This document shows, piece after piece, positions 14,320-21,366 of a stretch of 21,366 nucleotides of DNA (the stretch's first letter is position 1; each line of letters starts with the position of its first letter). Source of the stretch: an uncultured Rikenellaceae bacterium (GTDB lineage: Bacteria > Bacteroidota > Bacteroidia > Bacteroidales > Rikenellaceae); contig CASDWR010000082.1 in NCBI GenBank assembly GCA_949284665.1, forward strand, positions 1 through 21,366. The letters run 5' to 3'. The notes under the pieces were generated by a model. It was not told the origin of the DNA. It saw nothing but the letters and a program-made list of their open reading frames with translations, and did no database searches. The position numbers and the translations under genes were made by a program.

Positions 14320-15108
14320 CTATTCGTTTATGGTGATCTTGACATCCACGACCAGAAAACAGTGGTCCGACAGGTCGGGGTAAGATACGATCTGGTAGTC
14401 CGTTGCACTCCACTGTTTCGGATACCCCATTACATAATCCAAACGTTTGGTCGGTGATTCGGCCGGAATGGTGTTCCCCGTATTCTTACCGATGTCCTGC
14501 CAACGATTGAGTGCGTAGGTATAGGTGTTGCTGCCGGGAACGGCATTGAAATCGCCCGCGAGCAGGGTGGGGGTGGTCGTGTCGGTATTGAAGATGGCCT
14601 TGTTGACGTCGGCCATCATCTGGACTCTTGCCTGTTCCGATTCGACAGGCAAATGGACGGTGGCAACACGGACCGTATTCCCGTCGGGCAGCATGACGTA
14701 GAGCCATGCGCACGAACGGGTCTCATTGACCCCATCGGGTCGTGACAGAACCAGTTCCGCCCCGAAAAAAGGCCACTTGCTGAGTAGCGCATTACCGAAG
14801 CCTCCTCCGCTGTAGTTGAACGATTTGCTGAAAAAAGGGAACATGCCGGTCTGTATGGCGACATCGTTCAGCCAATCCTTTTTCCCGTTGCGGTTTGTAA
14901 AGTTGTCCACTTCCTGAAGGGCTACGATGTCGGGGTCATACTGTTTGATGCACTCGGCGAACGGGGTGGTATTATGGTTGGCATAACTGCCTCCTTCCTT
15001 GATGTTCATCGACATGACACGCAATTCGATGGTTTTCTGTCCGAAAAGGGACGAGACTGCTGTCGTGGCGATAAACACAAGCAGGATATGTTTGAAACGC
15101 AGATTCAT
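14320..15108 (-). CDS. Exported endonuclease/exonuclease/phosphatase (EEP) family enzyme, copy 2
   Basis: A 262-aa EEP-superfamily phosphoesterase, paralogous to the other copy in this operon. Its signal peptide has a hydrophobic stretch at about 8-20 and probable cleavage after LFG at about 21-23. The active-site set is complete: Asn35 in SMNIKEGG, Glu66 in ALQEVD, His152 in TVHLP, Asp186 and Asn188 in LAGDFNA, Asp224 in RLDYVMG, and Asp248-His249 in SDHCFL. It differs from copy 1 in the loops around the site (SGGGFGNALLSKWP against MGGYYGIGVLSRYP), so substrates may not be identical. It follows the SusD gene by 18 nt, making it the first enzyme after SusC/SusD, a position usually held by a function tied to the imported substrate. 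The true substrate is unknown. Confidence 0.9.
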   Translation of the reverse strand: MNLRFKHILLVFIATTAVSSLFGQKTIELRVMSMNIKEGGSYANHNTTPFAECIKQYDPDIVALQEVDNFTNRNGKKDWLNDVAIQTGMFPFFSKSFNYSGGGFGNALLSKWPFFGAELVLSRPDGVNETRSCAWLYVMLPDGNTVRVATVHLPVESEQARVQMMADVNKAIFNTDTTTPTLLAGDFNAVPGSNTYTYALNRWQDIGKNTGNTIPAESPTKRLDYVMGYPKQWSATDYQIVSYPDLSDHCFLVVDVKITINE

Positions 15109-15126
15109 GTTACGGTTTTTATTATG

Positions 15127-16791
15127 TTAGTTCCAACCCGGATTGTTTGGTTTCAGATTCGGGTTCAACTGCATCTGGGCGAAAGGAATCGAGAGCAGGT
15201 AATGTTTCGGGTCTACGAACGTGCGTCCGGTTTCGAGCAACAGATACTGTTTCCCGTCATTGGCGGTTTTCCAGGTAAGCTGGTCCAGTTTGGTGTCGAG
15301 CTTCGACTCGTCGAGCCAGTCACGGCGGACACCCAACAAGTCTTCACCCAGTCGATACCCCTCTTTCCAACGTATGATGTCGAAGTAGCGATGCCCTTCG
15401 AAGAAAAGCTCCACACGACGTTCCCGACGGATCTCGGTACGAATGTCCGAGCCGGCAGGCAAGTTGGTCAGTTCGAGGTGTGTCATTCCCACGCGATCGC
15501 GAATCCGGTTGATGGTATTGTCTATGTCTTCCTGCTTGAGCTGGTTGAGTCGTTCCTTGGCTTCAACATAATTGAGCAGAATCTCGGCATAGCGGATCAT
15601 GATGATGTCGTTGTCGTCGTGGTTGACGGTAGAGATAGCGCTCGGTTCGACGTACTTGAGCAGATAATATCCCGTCGATGTCTGGCATCCGACCTTGTCG
15701 TTTATCATTTTCGGGTAGGTGTAGATTTGCGAATTGTCGGCGCCCCATGGCGTACCGGGCGAAAGAATCGATTGAGTCATGCGTGGGTCGCGATTCTGGA
15801 ATACTTCCTCATAGGAGGTGCAGGTAGACGGGTCCCATATTTCCCCTTTGTCAGTGAGGTAGCATTCGATCATCGATTTCGTCGGGACGAACCGAGAATA
15901 GTCTCCGGGAACCCACAGCTCGCGCGAGAGGTTGTGGGCCGTACGCGAATCATCACCCAATTTGTCGTTGTAGACGAACGCGAGGATGACTTCATGGTTG
16001 GTCGCATTGCGGGAAGCACGGCCCGTGTAGGTGAACAGGTCTTTGTAGTCCTGATCCGGTTTGCCGGTTGAATAGAGTCCATAGTAAGGCAATGCCATGG
16101 CCCGTTCCGCAGCATCGACCGCATCGGCCCACCGTTCGTTGTAAAGGTAGATGCGAGAAAGGAGAGCCAGAGCGGCCGCCTGCGATATATGGCCAAACTC
16201 GGAACTGGCCGCTTCGATATATTCCGGAAGTGCTTTGTAATGCAATTCGAGATCGGTCGTGATGCGGTCGATGATATTGGCCCGCGGGTCACGTCCACGG
16301 TATACGTCGGGTGATTCGACGTTCAATTCGTCGACAATAAGGGGAACATCCCCGAAATAGTTTGTCAGTATCCAATAGTTGTAGGCTCTGTAGAAGTAAG
16401 CTTCTGCCGCATACCGTTCACGGATATTTTCGCTTACGGTTTCGGCTCGTTGGTAATTGTTGAGGAAGTAATTGGTACGACCGATATTCTCGTAGCAATC
16501 CACCCAGATGGTGTTCAGCTGGGAGATATCGGTTGCATAATTACCCCCGCCGATGGTACGGAAGGCGGTTGTGACGGCCCATGGAGCGCTTTCGGCCATG
16601 ATTTCGGTCATGTTGAGCCAATATTTCCCTTGCAGGGAGGCTGTAAATACGTTTGCGGCACTTTTCATGTGCTCTTCGCTTTGCCAGAAATTGCCGTCGG
16701 AGATCTGATCCAATGGAGCTCGTTCCAGAAAATCGTCGTTGCACGAAACCAGCAAGGCCAGAATCGATGCGATATATGTTGCTTTTTTCAT
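15127..16791 (-). CDS. SusD/RagB-family outer-membrane glycan-binding lipoprotein
   Basis: A 554-aa lipoprotein that acts as the surface lid of the SusC transporter. The frame extends to a GTG at 16800, but the ATG at 16791 gives a standard signal peptide with lipobox LLVSC (Cys17), so I use it. After Cys17 comes NDDFLERAPLDQISDGNFW, the typical SusD amino terminus. TPR-like helical segments follow (YAAEAYFYRAYNYWI, AALALLSRIYLYN), then the late RRERRVELFFEGHRYFDIIRW block and the usual carboxy-terminal NPNLKPNNPGWN. Length and domain order are normal. It lies 53 nt after the SusC gene and is certainly co-transcribed with it. The ligand is not predictable from sequence; GH89 neighbours suggest a glycan with alpha-GlcNAc. 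Confidence 0.97.
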   Translation of the reverse strand: MKKATYIASILALLVSCNDDFLERAPLDQISDGNFWQSEEHMKSAANVFTASLQGKYWLNMTEIMAESAPWAVTTAFRTIGGGNYATDISQLNTIWVDCYENIGRTNYFLNNYQRAETVSENIRERYAAEAYFYRAYNYWILTNYFGDVPLIVDELNVESPDVYRGRDPRANIIDRITTDLELHYKALPEYIEAASSEFGHISQAAALALLSRIYLYNERWADAVDAAERAMALPYYGLYSTGKPDQDYKDLFTYTGRASRNATNHEVILAFVYNDKLGDDSRTAHNLSRELWVPGDYSRFVPTKSMIECYLTDKGEIWDPSTCTSYEEVFQNRDPRMTQSILSPGTPWGADNSQIYTYPKMINDKVGCQTSTGYYLLKYVEPSAISTVNHDDNDIIMIRYAEILLNYVEAKERLNQLKQEDIDNTINRIRDRVGMTHLELTNLPAGSDIRTEIRRERRVELFFEGHRYFDIIRWKEGYRLGEDLLGVRRDWLDESKLDTKLDQLTWKTANDGKQYLLLETGRTFVDPKHYLLSIPFAQMQLNPNLKPNNPGWN

Positions 16792-16844
16792 CTGTTTCAC
16801 TTTTTTTCGTTTTTCAATGCGTGTGTGATGTCAAGACTGCCTTT

Positions 16845-19800
16845 TTATTTGAATGTGAAGTTGATGCCCATCACGAATGTCTTTACCTGCGGATAATAGC
16901 CTCCCGATTGTATGGGGGTTTCAGGATCGTAGGCATAGAAAAAGTCGCTGACGGTAAACAGATTGTCTGCCGAAAGATATATCCTGCATTTGTCGATCCG
17001 TGCTTTCTGCAACCACCGTTTCGGCAACGAGTACCCTATCTGGATATTTTTCAAACGCAAATAGGAGGCATCCTCGAGCCAATAGGTCGAAAACGTGGAT
17101 TGGTTGAATGAGGTATTGTAAGTCAGACGCGGATACGAAGCATTGGGGTCTGGGTTGGTTTCGATGTTGTAGCGTTCCTGGTGGATCTTTTGAGGATAAC
17201 CAGCCATGTCTTGGAAGGCGTGGCGTGCGCTTCCCGTCAGATAACCGTCGCATTTTCCCACTCCCTGGAGCGTAAAGTCGAAATCGAGGTTCTTATAGGC
17301 GAGAAAACCCTTGAAACTGTACGTATAGCGAGGAATCGCGCTGCCGATTACGACTTTGTCGTACTCGGGACTGATACGCCCGTCGGGAACTCCGTTGGGT
17401 CCGCTGATATCCTTGTACTTGATATCGCCGGGCTCATAGTCGTAGCCCGTTACGACAGGGATGTTCTGGAGTTCGTATTTTTTTGCATATTCATCGTACA
17501 CGTCGAAGTCGTCGGGAGTCATGAGTCCTTCTGCGATGTAGCCGTAAAACGCGTCGATCGGATCGCCTACACGTCGGATTTGATAGCCGCTCAAATCGGG
17601 TTGGGTGCCGCCTAAATCGGTAATCTTATTCTTTACGTCGGATATGTTGAACGATACGCCGTACGTGAAATCACCCAATTTATCGTTCCAGCTGACATCC
17701 AGTTCCCAACCCTTGTTGTTGACCGCCCCGACGTTTTCTTCCGTAGGCTTGGCTCCGATTTGGGCCGGATAGTTGAGTTGGAGCAGAATACCGTCGGTAT
17801 CCTTGTCGAACCAGTCGAACGATACGGCCAGGCGGTTTGAGAACATCGACAGGTCGATACCGAAATCGAGCATCGTGATTGTTTCCCAGGAAAGATTCGG
17901 ATTGGCGAGTGTCGATTGCGTGTATCCGGTAGTGGCATTTGTCCCGATGAGCGAGAGATTGCTGCTGTACGAGGTAAGGATCGACATGTACGGATAGTTT
18001 GACGATCCGACATATTGATTGCCGAGTTTCCCCCACGAGGCACGCACCTTGATGTTGTCGAACCATTTACGCGAGAACTCCATGAACTTCTCTTCGGTCA
18101 GTCGCCATGCTCCGGAAAACGAAGGGAAGAGGCCTCCGCGGTTGTCGTGGTGGAAACGGGATGAAAGGTCATAACGCATGTTCGCTTCGAAAAGATAGCG
18201 CTCGTCGAAGTTGTAGCTTACGCGGCCGAATCCCGACCTCAATGCCCATTGAGCGGCTTCGCCGGTATTGCTCATGGTCGTCGGGTCACCGAGGTTGAGG
18301 GTCGGATCCTTTTCTGTGGCCAACCCGTAGCGCGATGCTTCGAAACCTTTCGTTACGAGCCATTCCTGCGACATGCCGACAACCCCGCTGATGTTGTGCT
18401 TCTTGATGGCGACATCGAAGTTGGATTGCAGAATGAGCGTTTGCTGAATCTGATTGGTCGATTCGTTGGAGAGATAATTCGGTGAGTTGTATTCTACGGT
18501 GTTCCCGTTTTCGGGATCACGAAAAACGATCGTATTGCGTTGTACTTTCCCTGCCGTGTTGGTCGTAGTCATGTTGTACGTTCCGGTTACATTCCATTTC
18601 TCTTTGAGAATGTCGATTTTCAGGGTTTCCAGCAGGGAAAATTCGCCCGATCTGATAGTGCGGTTCCCGCCGTCGGTCAGTACGGCGACAGGATTTGTGT
18701 TGCCACCTCCATAGGCCCATGTGCCATCGGTATAGTAGATCGGCACGTTGGGAGCAATACGCATCGCCGTATAGATCGCACCACCTCCGCTGTTGAGGGT
18801 GCTGTATGGTGAAACGATGTTGCGGTCGATGTAGCTTATGTTTGAACTCAGGGTTACGCGGTCCAGGAATTTTGAATCCATTTTATAACGGAAGTTGTGA
18901 CGTTGTTCGCCCGTGGTATTCCCTATGGTAAGACCATCCTGATCGAAGTAGCGGTAGCTGAGCATGTAGCCCGTATCTCCGAAACTCCCGTTGACGCTGA
19001 GCGTGTAGTTTTGTTGCGGCGCGTAGTCTTTCAGTACGGAATCGATCCAATTGGTATTGCCGAAATGGTTCGGGTCCGTGTTGTTGCGGACTTTGTCGAA
19101 ATCCTCTGGAAACCAGGCGGTCGCCACACCCACATTCGATCGGGCTTCGTTATCGAGCGTCATGAATTCGATCGCATCACACATTTCGGGAAGACGTGTC
19201 GGTGTCTGGATCCCGTAATAGGCCCCGAAATTGACGACGGGTTTCTGGTTCCCTGCCAGTTTCCGGGTGGTGATGAGCAGTACGCCATTTGCTGCACGGG
19301 CCCCATAGATGGCCGACGAAGCGGCATCCTTGAGTACCGATACGCTTTCGATATCTTCCGGGTTGAGGGCAGAAATGTCGCCTTCGACACCGTCTATCAG
19401 AATCAAGGGATTGGCATTGCCGAGGGTGCCGATACCACGGATGCGGATAGTGGTATTCGAACTGCCGGGTTGTCCCGACATATTCCGTACCGTAACGCCC
19501 GGAAGCATCCCCTGCAAGGCGCTCGAAACGGTCGCCATGGGACGCGAACTCAAATCGTCGCTGGTGACCATCGAAACTGCACCGGTCAGGTTCACTTTTT
19601 TCTGTGTTCCGTAACCTACCACAACCACCTCTTCCATCATCTTGGCCTCTTCTTCCAGGACTACGTCGATAACCGACCGGTTGCCGACCCGAATGTTTTG
19701 TGTTTTGTAGCCCAGAAAAGAAACCATGATTTCGGCATCCGGCCCGCTGACATTCAACGAATAACGGCCATTATAATCGGCTGTTGTGCCGTTGTTGTTC

Positions 19801-20219
19801 CCCTGGCCGAGCAGAATGATGTTTGCTCCGATGATGGGATTGCCTTCGGTGTCGGTGATTTTTCCCGTGATTTTTTTCTCTTGCCGCTGTGGTTGCTCTT
19901 GCGGAGTTTCGGCCCTTTTGGCCGAGAGGGTGATTTGCTTGTCTGCCTTGATCGCATAGTCGATCCTCAACCCATCGAGCAGACGGTTCATGATCCACTC
20001 GATGCTTTGGTCGTCTGCTTCGAGGCTGACAATTGCATCGGTATCGGGCAGCGTGCTGCTGTAAAAGAAACTGTAACCGCTCTCTTTTTCGAGTATTTGC
20101 AATGCCTCTTTCAGCGGTTTCTCCTTTATGGTTACGCTGATTTGTCCCATAAGCGGACAAACGGATACCATTGAAAAAAACAGTAACGTCAGTAGATGTA
20201 GAAGTAAAGGTTTTTTCAT
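16845..20219 (-). CDS. SusC/RagA-family TonB-dependent transporter with STN signalling domain
   Basis: A 1124-aa outer-membrane transporter. The signal peptide ends near residue 25 (LMG-Q). An STN domain at about 27-100 is the kind that passes a substrate signal to a FecR anti-sigma factor. A carboxypeptidase-regulatory-like domain follows at about 117-192 (ITGKITDTEGNPIIGANI). Next come the TonB-box region EEVVVVGYGTQKK (196-208), a plug domain to about 325 (GIGTLGNANPLILIDGVEGD, DAASSAIYGARAANGVLLITT) and a 22-strand barrel ending in FTFK. No frame break was seen. It would import oligosaccharides into the periplasm together with SusD. The STN domain and the FecR-like gene 58 nt upstream predict trans-envelope induction by the substrate. 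Long open frames on the opposite strand here are shadows of this gene. Confidence 0.97.
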   Translation of the reverse strand: MKKPLLLHLLTLLFFSMVSVCPLMGQISVTIKEKPLKEALQILEKESGYSFFYSSTLPDTDAIVSLEADDQSIEWIMNRLLDGLRIDYAIKADKQITLSAKRAETPQEQPQRQEKKITGKITDTEGNPIIGANIILLGQGNNNGTTADYNGRYSLNVSGPDAEIMVSFLGYKTQNIRVGNRSVIDVVLEEEAKMMEEVVVVGYGTQKKVNLTGAVSMVTSDDLSSRPMATVSSALQGMLPGVTVRNMSGQPGSSNTTIRIRGIGTLGNANPLILIDGVEGDISALNPEDIESVSVLKDAASSAIYGARAANGVLLITTRKLAGNQKPVVNFGAYYGIQTPTRLPEMCDAIEFMTLDNEARSNVGVATAWFPEDFDKVRNNTDPNHFGNTNWIDSVLKDYAPQQNYTLSVNGSFGDTGYMLSYRYFDQDGLTIGNTTGEQRHNFRYKMDSKFLDRVTLSSNISYIDRNIVSPYSTLNSGGGAIYTAMRIAPNVPIYYTDGTWAYGGGNTNPVAVLTDGGNRTIRSGEFSLLETLKIDILKEKWNVTGTYNMTTTNTAGKVQRNTIVFRDPENGNTVEYNSPNYLSNESTNQIQQTLILQSNFDVAIKKHNISGVVGMSQEWLVTKGFEASRYGLATEKDPTLNLGDPTTMSNTGEAAQWALRSGFGRVSYNFDERYLFEANMRYDLSSRFHHDNRGGLFPSFSGAWRLTEEKFMEFSRKWFDNIKVRASWGKLGNQYVGSSNYPYMSILTSYSSNLSLIGTNATTGYTQSTLANPNLSWETITMLDFGIDLSMFSNRLAVSFDWFDKDTDGILLQLNYPAQIGAKPTEENVGAVNNKGWELDVSWNDKLGDFTYGVSFNISDVKNKITDLGGTQPDLSGYQIRRVGDPIDAFYGYIAEGLMTPDDFDVYDEYAKKYELQNIPVVTGYDYEPGDIKYKDISGPNGVPDGRISPEYDKVVIGSAIPRYTYSFKGFLAYKNLDFDFTLQGVGKCDGYLTGSARHAFQDMAGYPQKIHQERYNIETNPDPNASYPRLTYNTSFNQSTFSTYWLEDASYLRLKNIQIGYSLPKRWLQKARIDKCRIYLSADNLFTVSDFFYAYDPETPIQSGGYYPQVKTFVMGINFTFK

Positions 20220-20277
20220 GAGGTTATAGAGTTGTTATTGTTAGGTTTCGGTTTGATTTGGTTGGTTTGCGGGAGGA

Positions 20278-21267
20278 TCAATCCCGTCGGCTGAACTTGA
20301 TGGTGTTCCCGTAGGCTTTGTATTGCACCGGAGCAGTACTTGTAATCAAGTCCAATACATTGCGGAGACTGTTGTTGCGGACCAGTCCGGTGAATGTGTA
20401 TTTGGATATTGACTCTTCGGCGAAGATGATCTCGATGTTGTACATTCGTTCGAGTTGTATGGCGATTTCGAACAGGCTTTGACCGTCGAACAGGAGTTCG
20501 TTGTAAATCCACGGGATGGCATGATCGGCATAGGGGACATTTTCCACCCGAAAGTCGTGTGTCGTCCGCGAATAGTTTGCGGAGGTATTGGGAAGCAGAA
20601 TCTCTTCACGAGAACCGGCGGATGTCTTTACCCGGCCGTCTACGAGTGTGGTGACGATTTCGTCATCCGAAGCGTAAGCCTTTACATTGAATTTGGTCCC
20701 CAAAGCCTCGATGTCCACTTCGCCGGCATTGACCACGAAAGGTAACGACGGATTTTTTGCCACATCGAAATATGCTTCACCGTCGAGTGTTACATGGCGG
20801 TTATGGGAGTTGTAATCGGTTGAGTAGGTGAGTTTGCTGGCTGAGTTAAGCCACACTGTCGTTCCGTCCGGAAGGGTGACGGTGCTTTTTTGCCCCCGTT
20901 CGGCAAGAATGTCAAAAAACTGGGGGTGTTGCGAACGTTCTGCGATCTTGTAGCCCAGCAAACCCGCTCCGGCGATCAAAAGAATCGCGGCAGCTGCTTT
21001 GCACAGGGCCAGGATCTGTTTTTTGCGCACTACACGCCTCTCCTTTTCGAGCAAAAGTATCCGATCCAGCAACTCAGACCCCATCCTCTCCTTCAGGCAG
21101 GGATCCATCTCCGGGGAGCTGGCATGCCATTTTTTACGACTGTATTCTTCGAATTCACGGTTCGGCGAACTTTTCGCAAAAAATTTGCGCAAGCGTTCGT
21201 TGGTGTCGGTATCGGCGTTCCCTTCGATGAACGTGTCGAGCAGTTCGTTGTAATCCTTTTGTTCCAT
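20278..21267 (-). CDS. FecR-family anti-sigma factor (inner-membrane signal transducer)
   Basis: A 329-aa protein with a cytosolic amino-terminal anti-sigma segment (about 1-80), one transmembrane helix at about 85-107 (AAAAILLIAGAGLLGY), a periplasmic FecR domain (about 117-210, RGQKSTVTLPDGTTVWLNSAS, LDGEAYFDVAKN) and a carboxy-terminal DUF4974-type domain (last 70 residues, IAIQLERMYNIEIIF, FTGLVRNNSLRNVLDLI). I chose the ATG at 21267 because MEQKDYNELLDTFIEG resembles a normal FecR start. The frame runs on to an ATG at 21318, which would add 17 atypical residues. It should hold an ECF sigma factor inactive until the STN domain of the SusC protein signals substrate. That sigma gene is not in the window and is expected just past its right edge. 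It is 58 nt upstream of the SusC gene. Confidence 0.92.
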   Translation of the reverse strand: MEQKDYNELLDTFIEGNADTDTNERLRKFFAKSSPNREFEEYSRKKWHASSPEMDPCLKERMGSELLDRILLLEKERRVVRKKQILALCKAAAAILLIAGAGLLGYKIAERSQHPQFFDILAERGQKSTVTLPDGTTVWLNSASKLTYSTDYNSHNRHVTLDGEAYFDVAKNPSLPFVVNAGEVDIEALGTKFNVKAYASDDEIVTTLVDGRVKTSAGSREEILLPNTSANYSRTTHDFRVENVPYADHAIPWIYNELLFDGQSLFEIAIQLERMYNIEIIFAEESISKYTFTGLVRNNSLRNVLDLITSTAPVQYKAYGNTIKFSRRD

Positions 21268-21366
21268 AGCTATAAGATGTATGAATAATGCTTCCGTTTT
21301 CCTTACACGTCGCATCATTTTTTTGAAAAAAACTGGAAATCCCTGATAATCGTTAAAGGATTATGA
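21268..21366. other. Non-coding right end upstream of the FecR-like gene
   Basis: About 100 nt, AT-rich, with a perfect T7-G-A7 dyad at 21318-21332 on the plus strand. I find no TAnnTTTG element on the minus strand here. It may be the end of an upstream sigma-factor gene unit plus a spacer, but the window stops before anything can be identified. Confidence 0.4.

Noticed and set aside
14974..16071. 365-codon plus-strand frame opposite SusD and EEP copy 2
   Set aside because: It spans two well-supported genes on the other strand and has no motif.
18897..20174. 425-codon plus-strand frame opposite the SusC gene
   Set aside because: It is fully antisense to a convincing SusC gene and has no recognisable domain; a compositional shadow.
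1..21366. CRISPR arrays, insertion sequences or invertible promoters
   Set aside because: I saw no regularly spaced repeats, transposase or recombinase genes, or paired inverted repeats around a promoter.

Overview
This window looks like Bacteroidota (order Bacteroidales) chromosome. It carries an adjacent SusC/SusD pair with a FecR-type anti-sigma factor, several lipoproteins with Bacteroidales-type lipoboxes, a two-domain NagB/PIG-L protein, and a TAnnTTTG-type promoter. The genus cannot be fixed by eye. Gene content suggests a gut or mucosal glycan degrader.

Left edge and plus-strand block (1-4321): a tRNA-Asn(GTT) missing its first four bases, with its own hairpin terminator; a spacer holding a plausible Bacteroidota promoter; a cytosolic protein fusing a glucosamine-6-phosphate deaminase-like domain to a PIG-L/LmbE deacetylase domain; a 413-nt spacer without a gene; and an exported serine-type sulfatase. 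The sulfatase converges on the minus-strand block, with a possible A-tract/T-tract bidirectional terminator between them.

Minus-strand block (21267 down to 4384): eleven consecutive genes, read from right to left. They are FecR-like anti-sigma factor, SusC-like TonB-dependent transporter with an STN domain, SusD-like lipoprotein, exported endonuclease/exonuclease/phosphatase (EEP) enzyme, lipoprotein of unknown function, second exported EEP enzyme, a second unknown lipoprotein broken by a run of ten G, two tandem GH89 alpha-N-acetylglucosaminidase lipoproteins, glycerate kinase and a GntP-family permease. Most gaps are 4-60 nt. The two wider ones (119 nt before the GH89 pair, 107 nt before the kinase) may mark internal transcription boundaries. 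The ECF sigma factor that normally partners FecR would lie just beyond the right edge.

Working model (inference): this is a polysaccharide utilisation locus for a host glycan with terminal alpha-linked GlcNAc, possibly 6-O-sulfated, such as gland-type mucin O-glycans or heparan-type chains. SusC/SusD would import it, the GH89 pair would release alpha-GlcNAc, the sulfatase would desulfate it, and the NagB/PIG-L fusion would act on amino sugars in the cytoplasm. The two EEP enzymes do not fit a plain glycan model and raise the possibility of a phosphodiester-containing substrate. The glycerate kinase/permease pair may be a separate carbon-acid module or may handle another part of the substrate.

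The points most worth a second look are the G10 frameshift in the lipoprotein gene (phase variation or assembly error), the substituted active-site positions in the NagB domain, and the paired EEP enzymes inside a SusCD operon.
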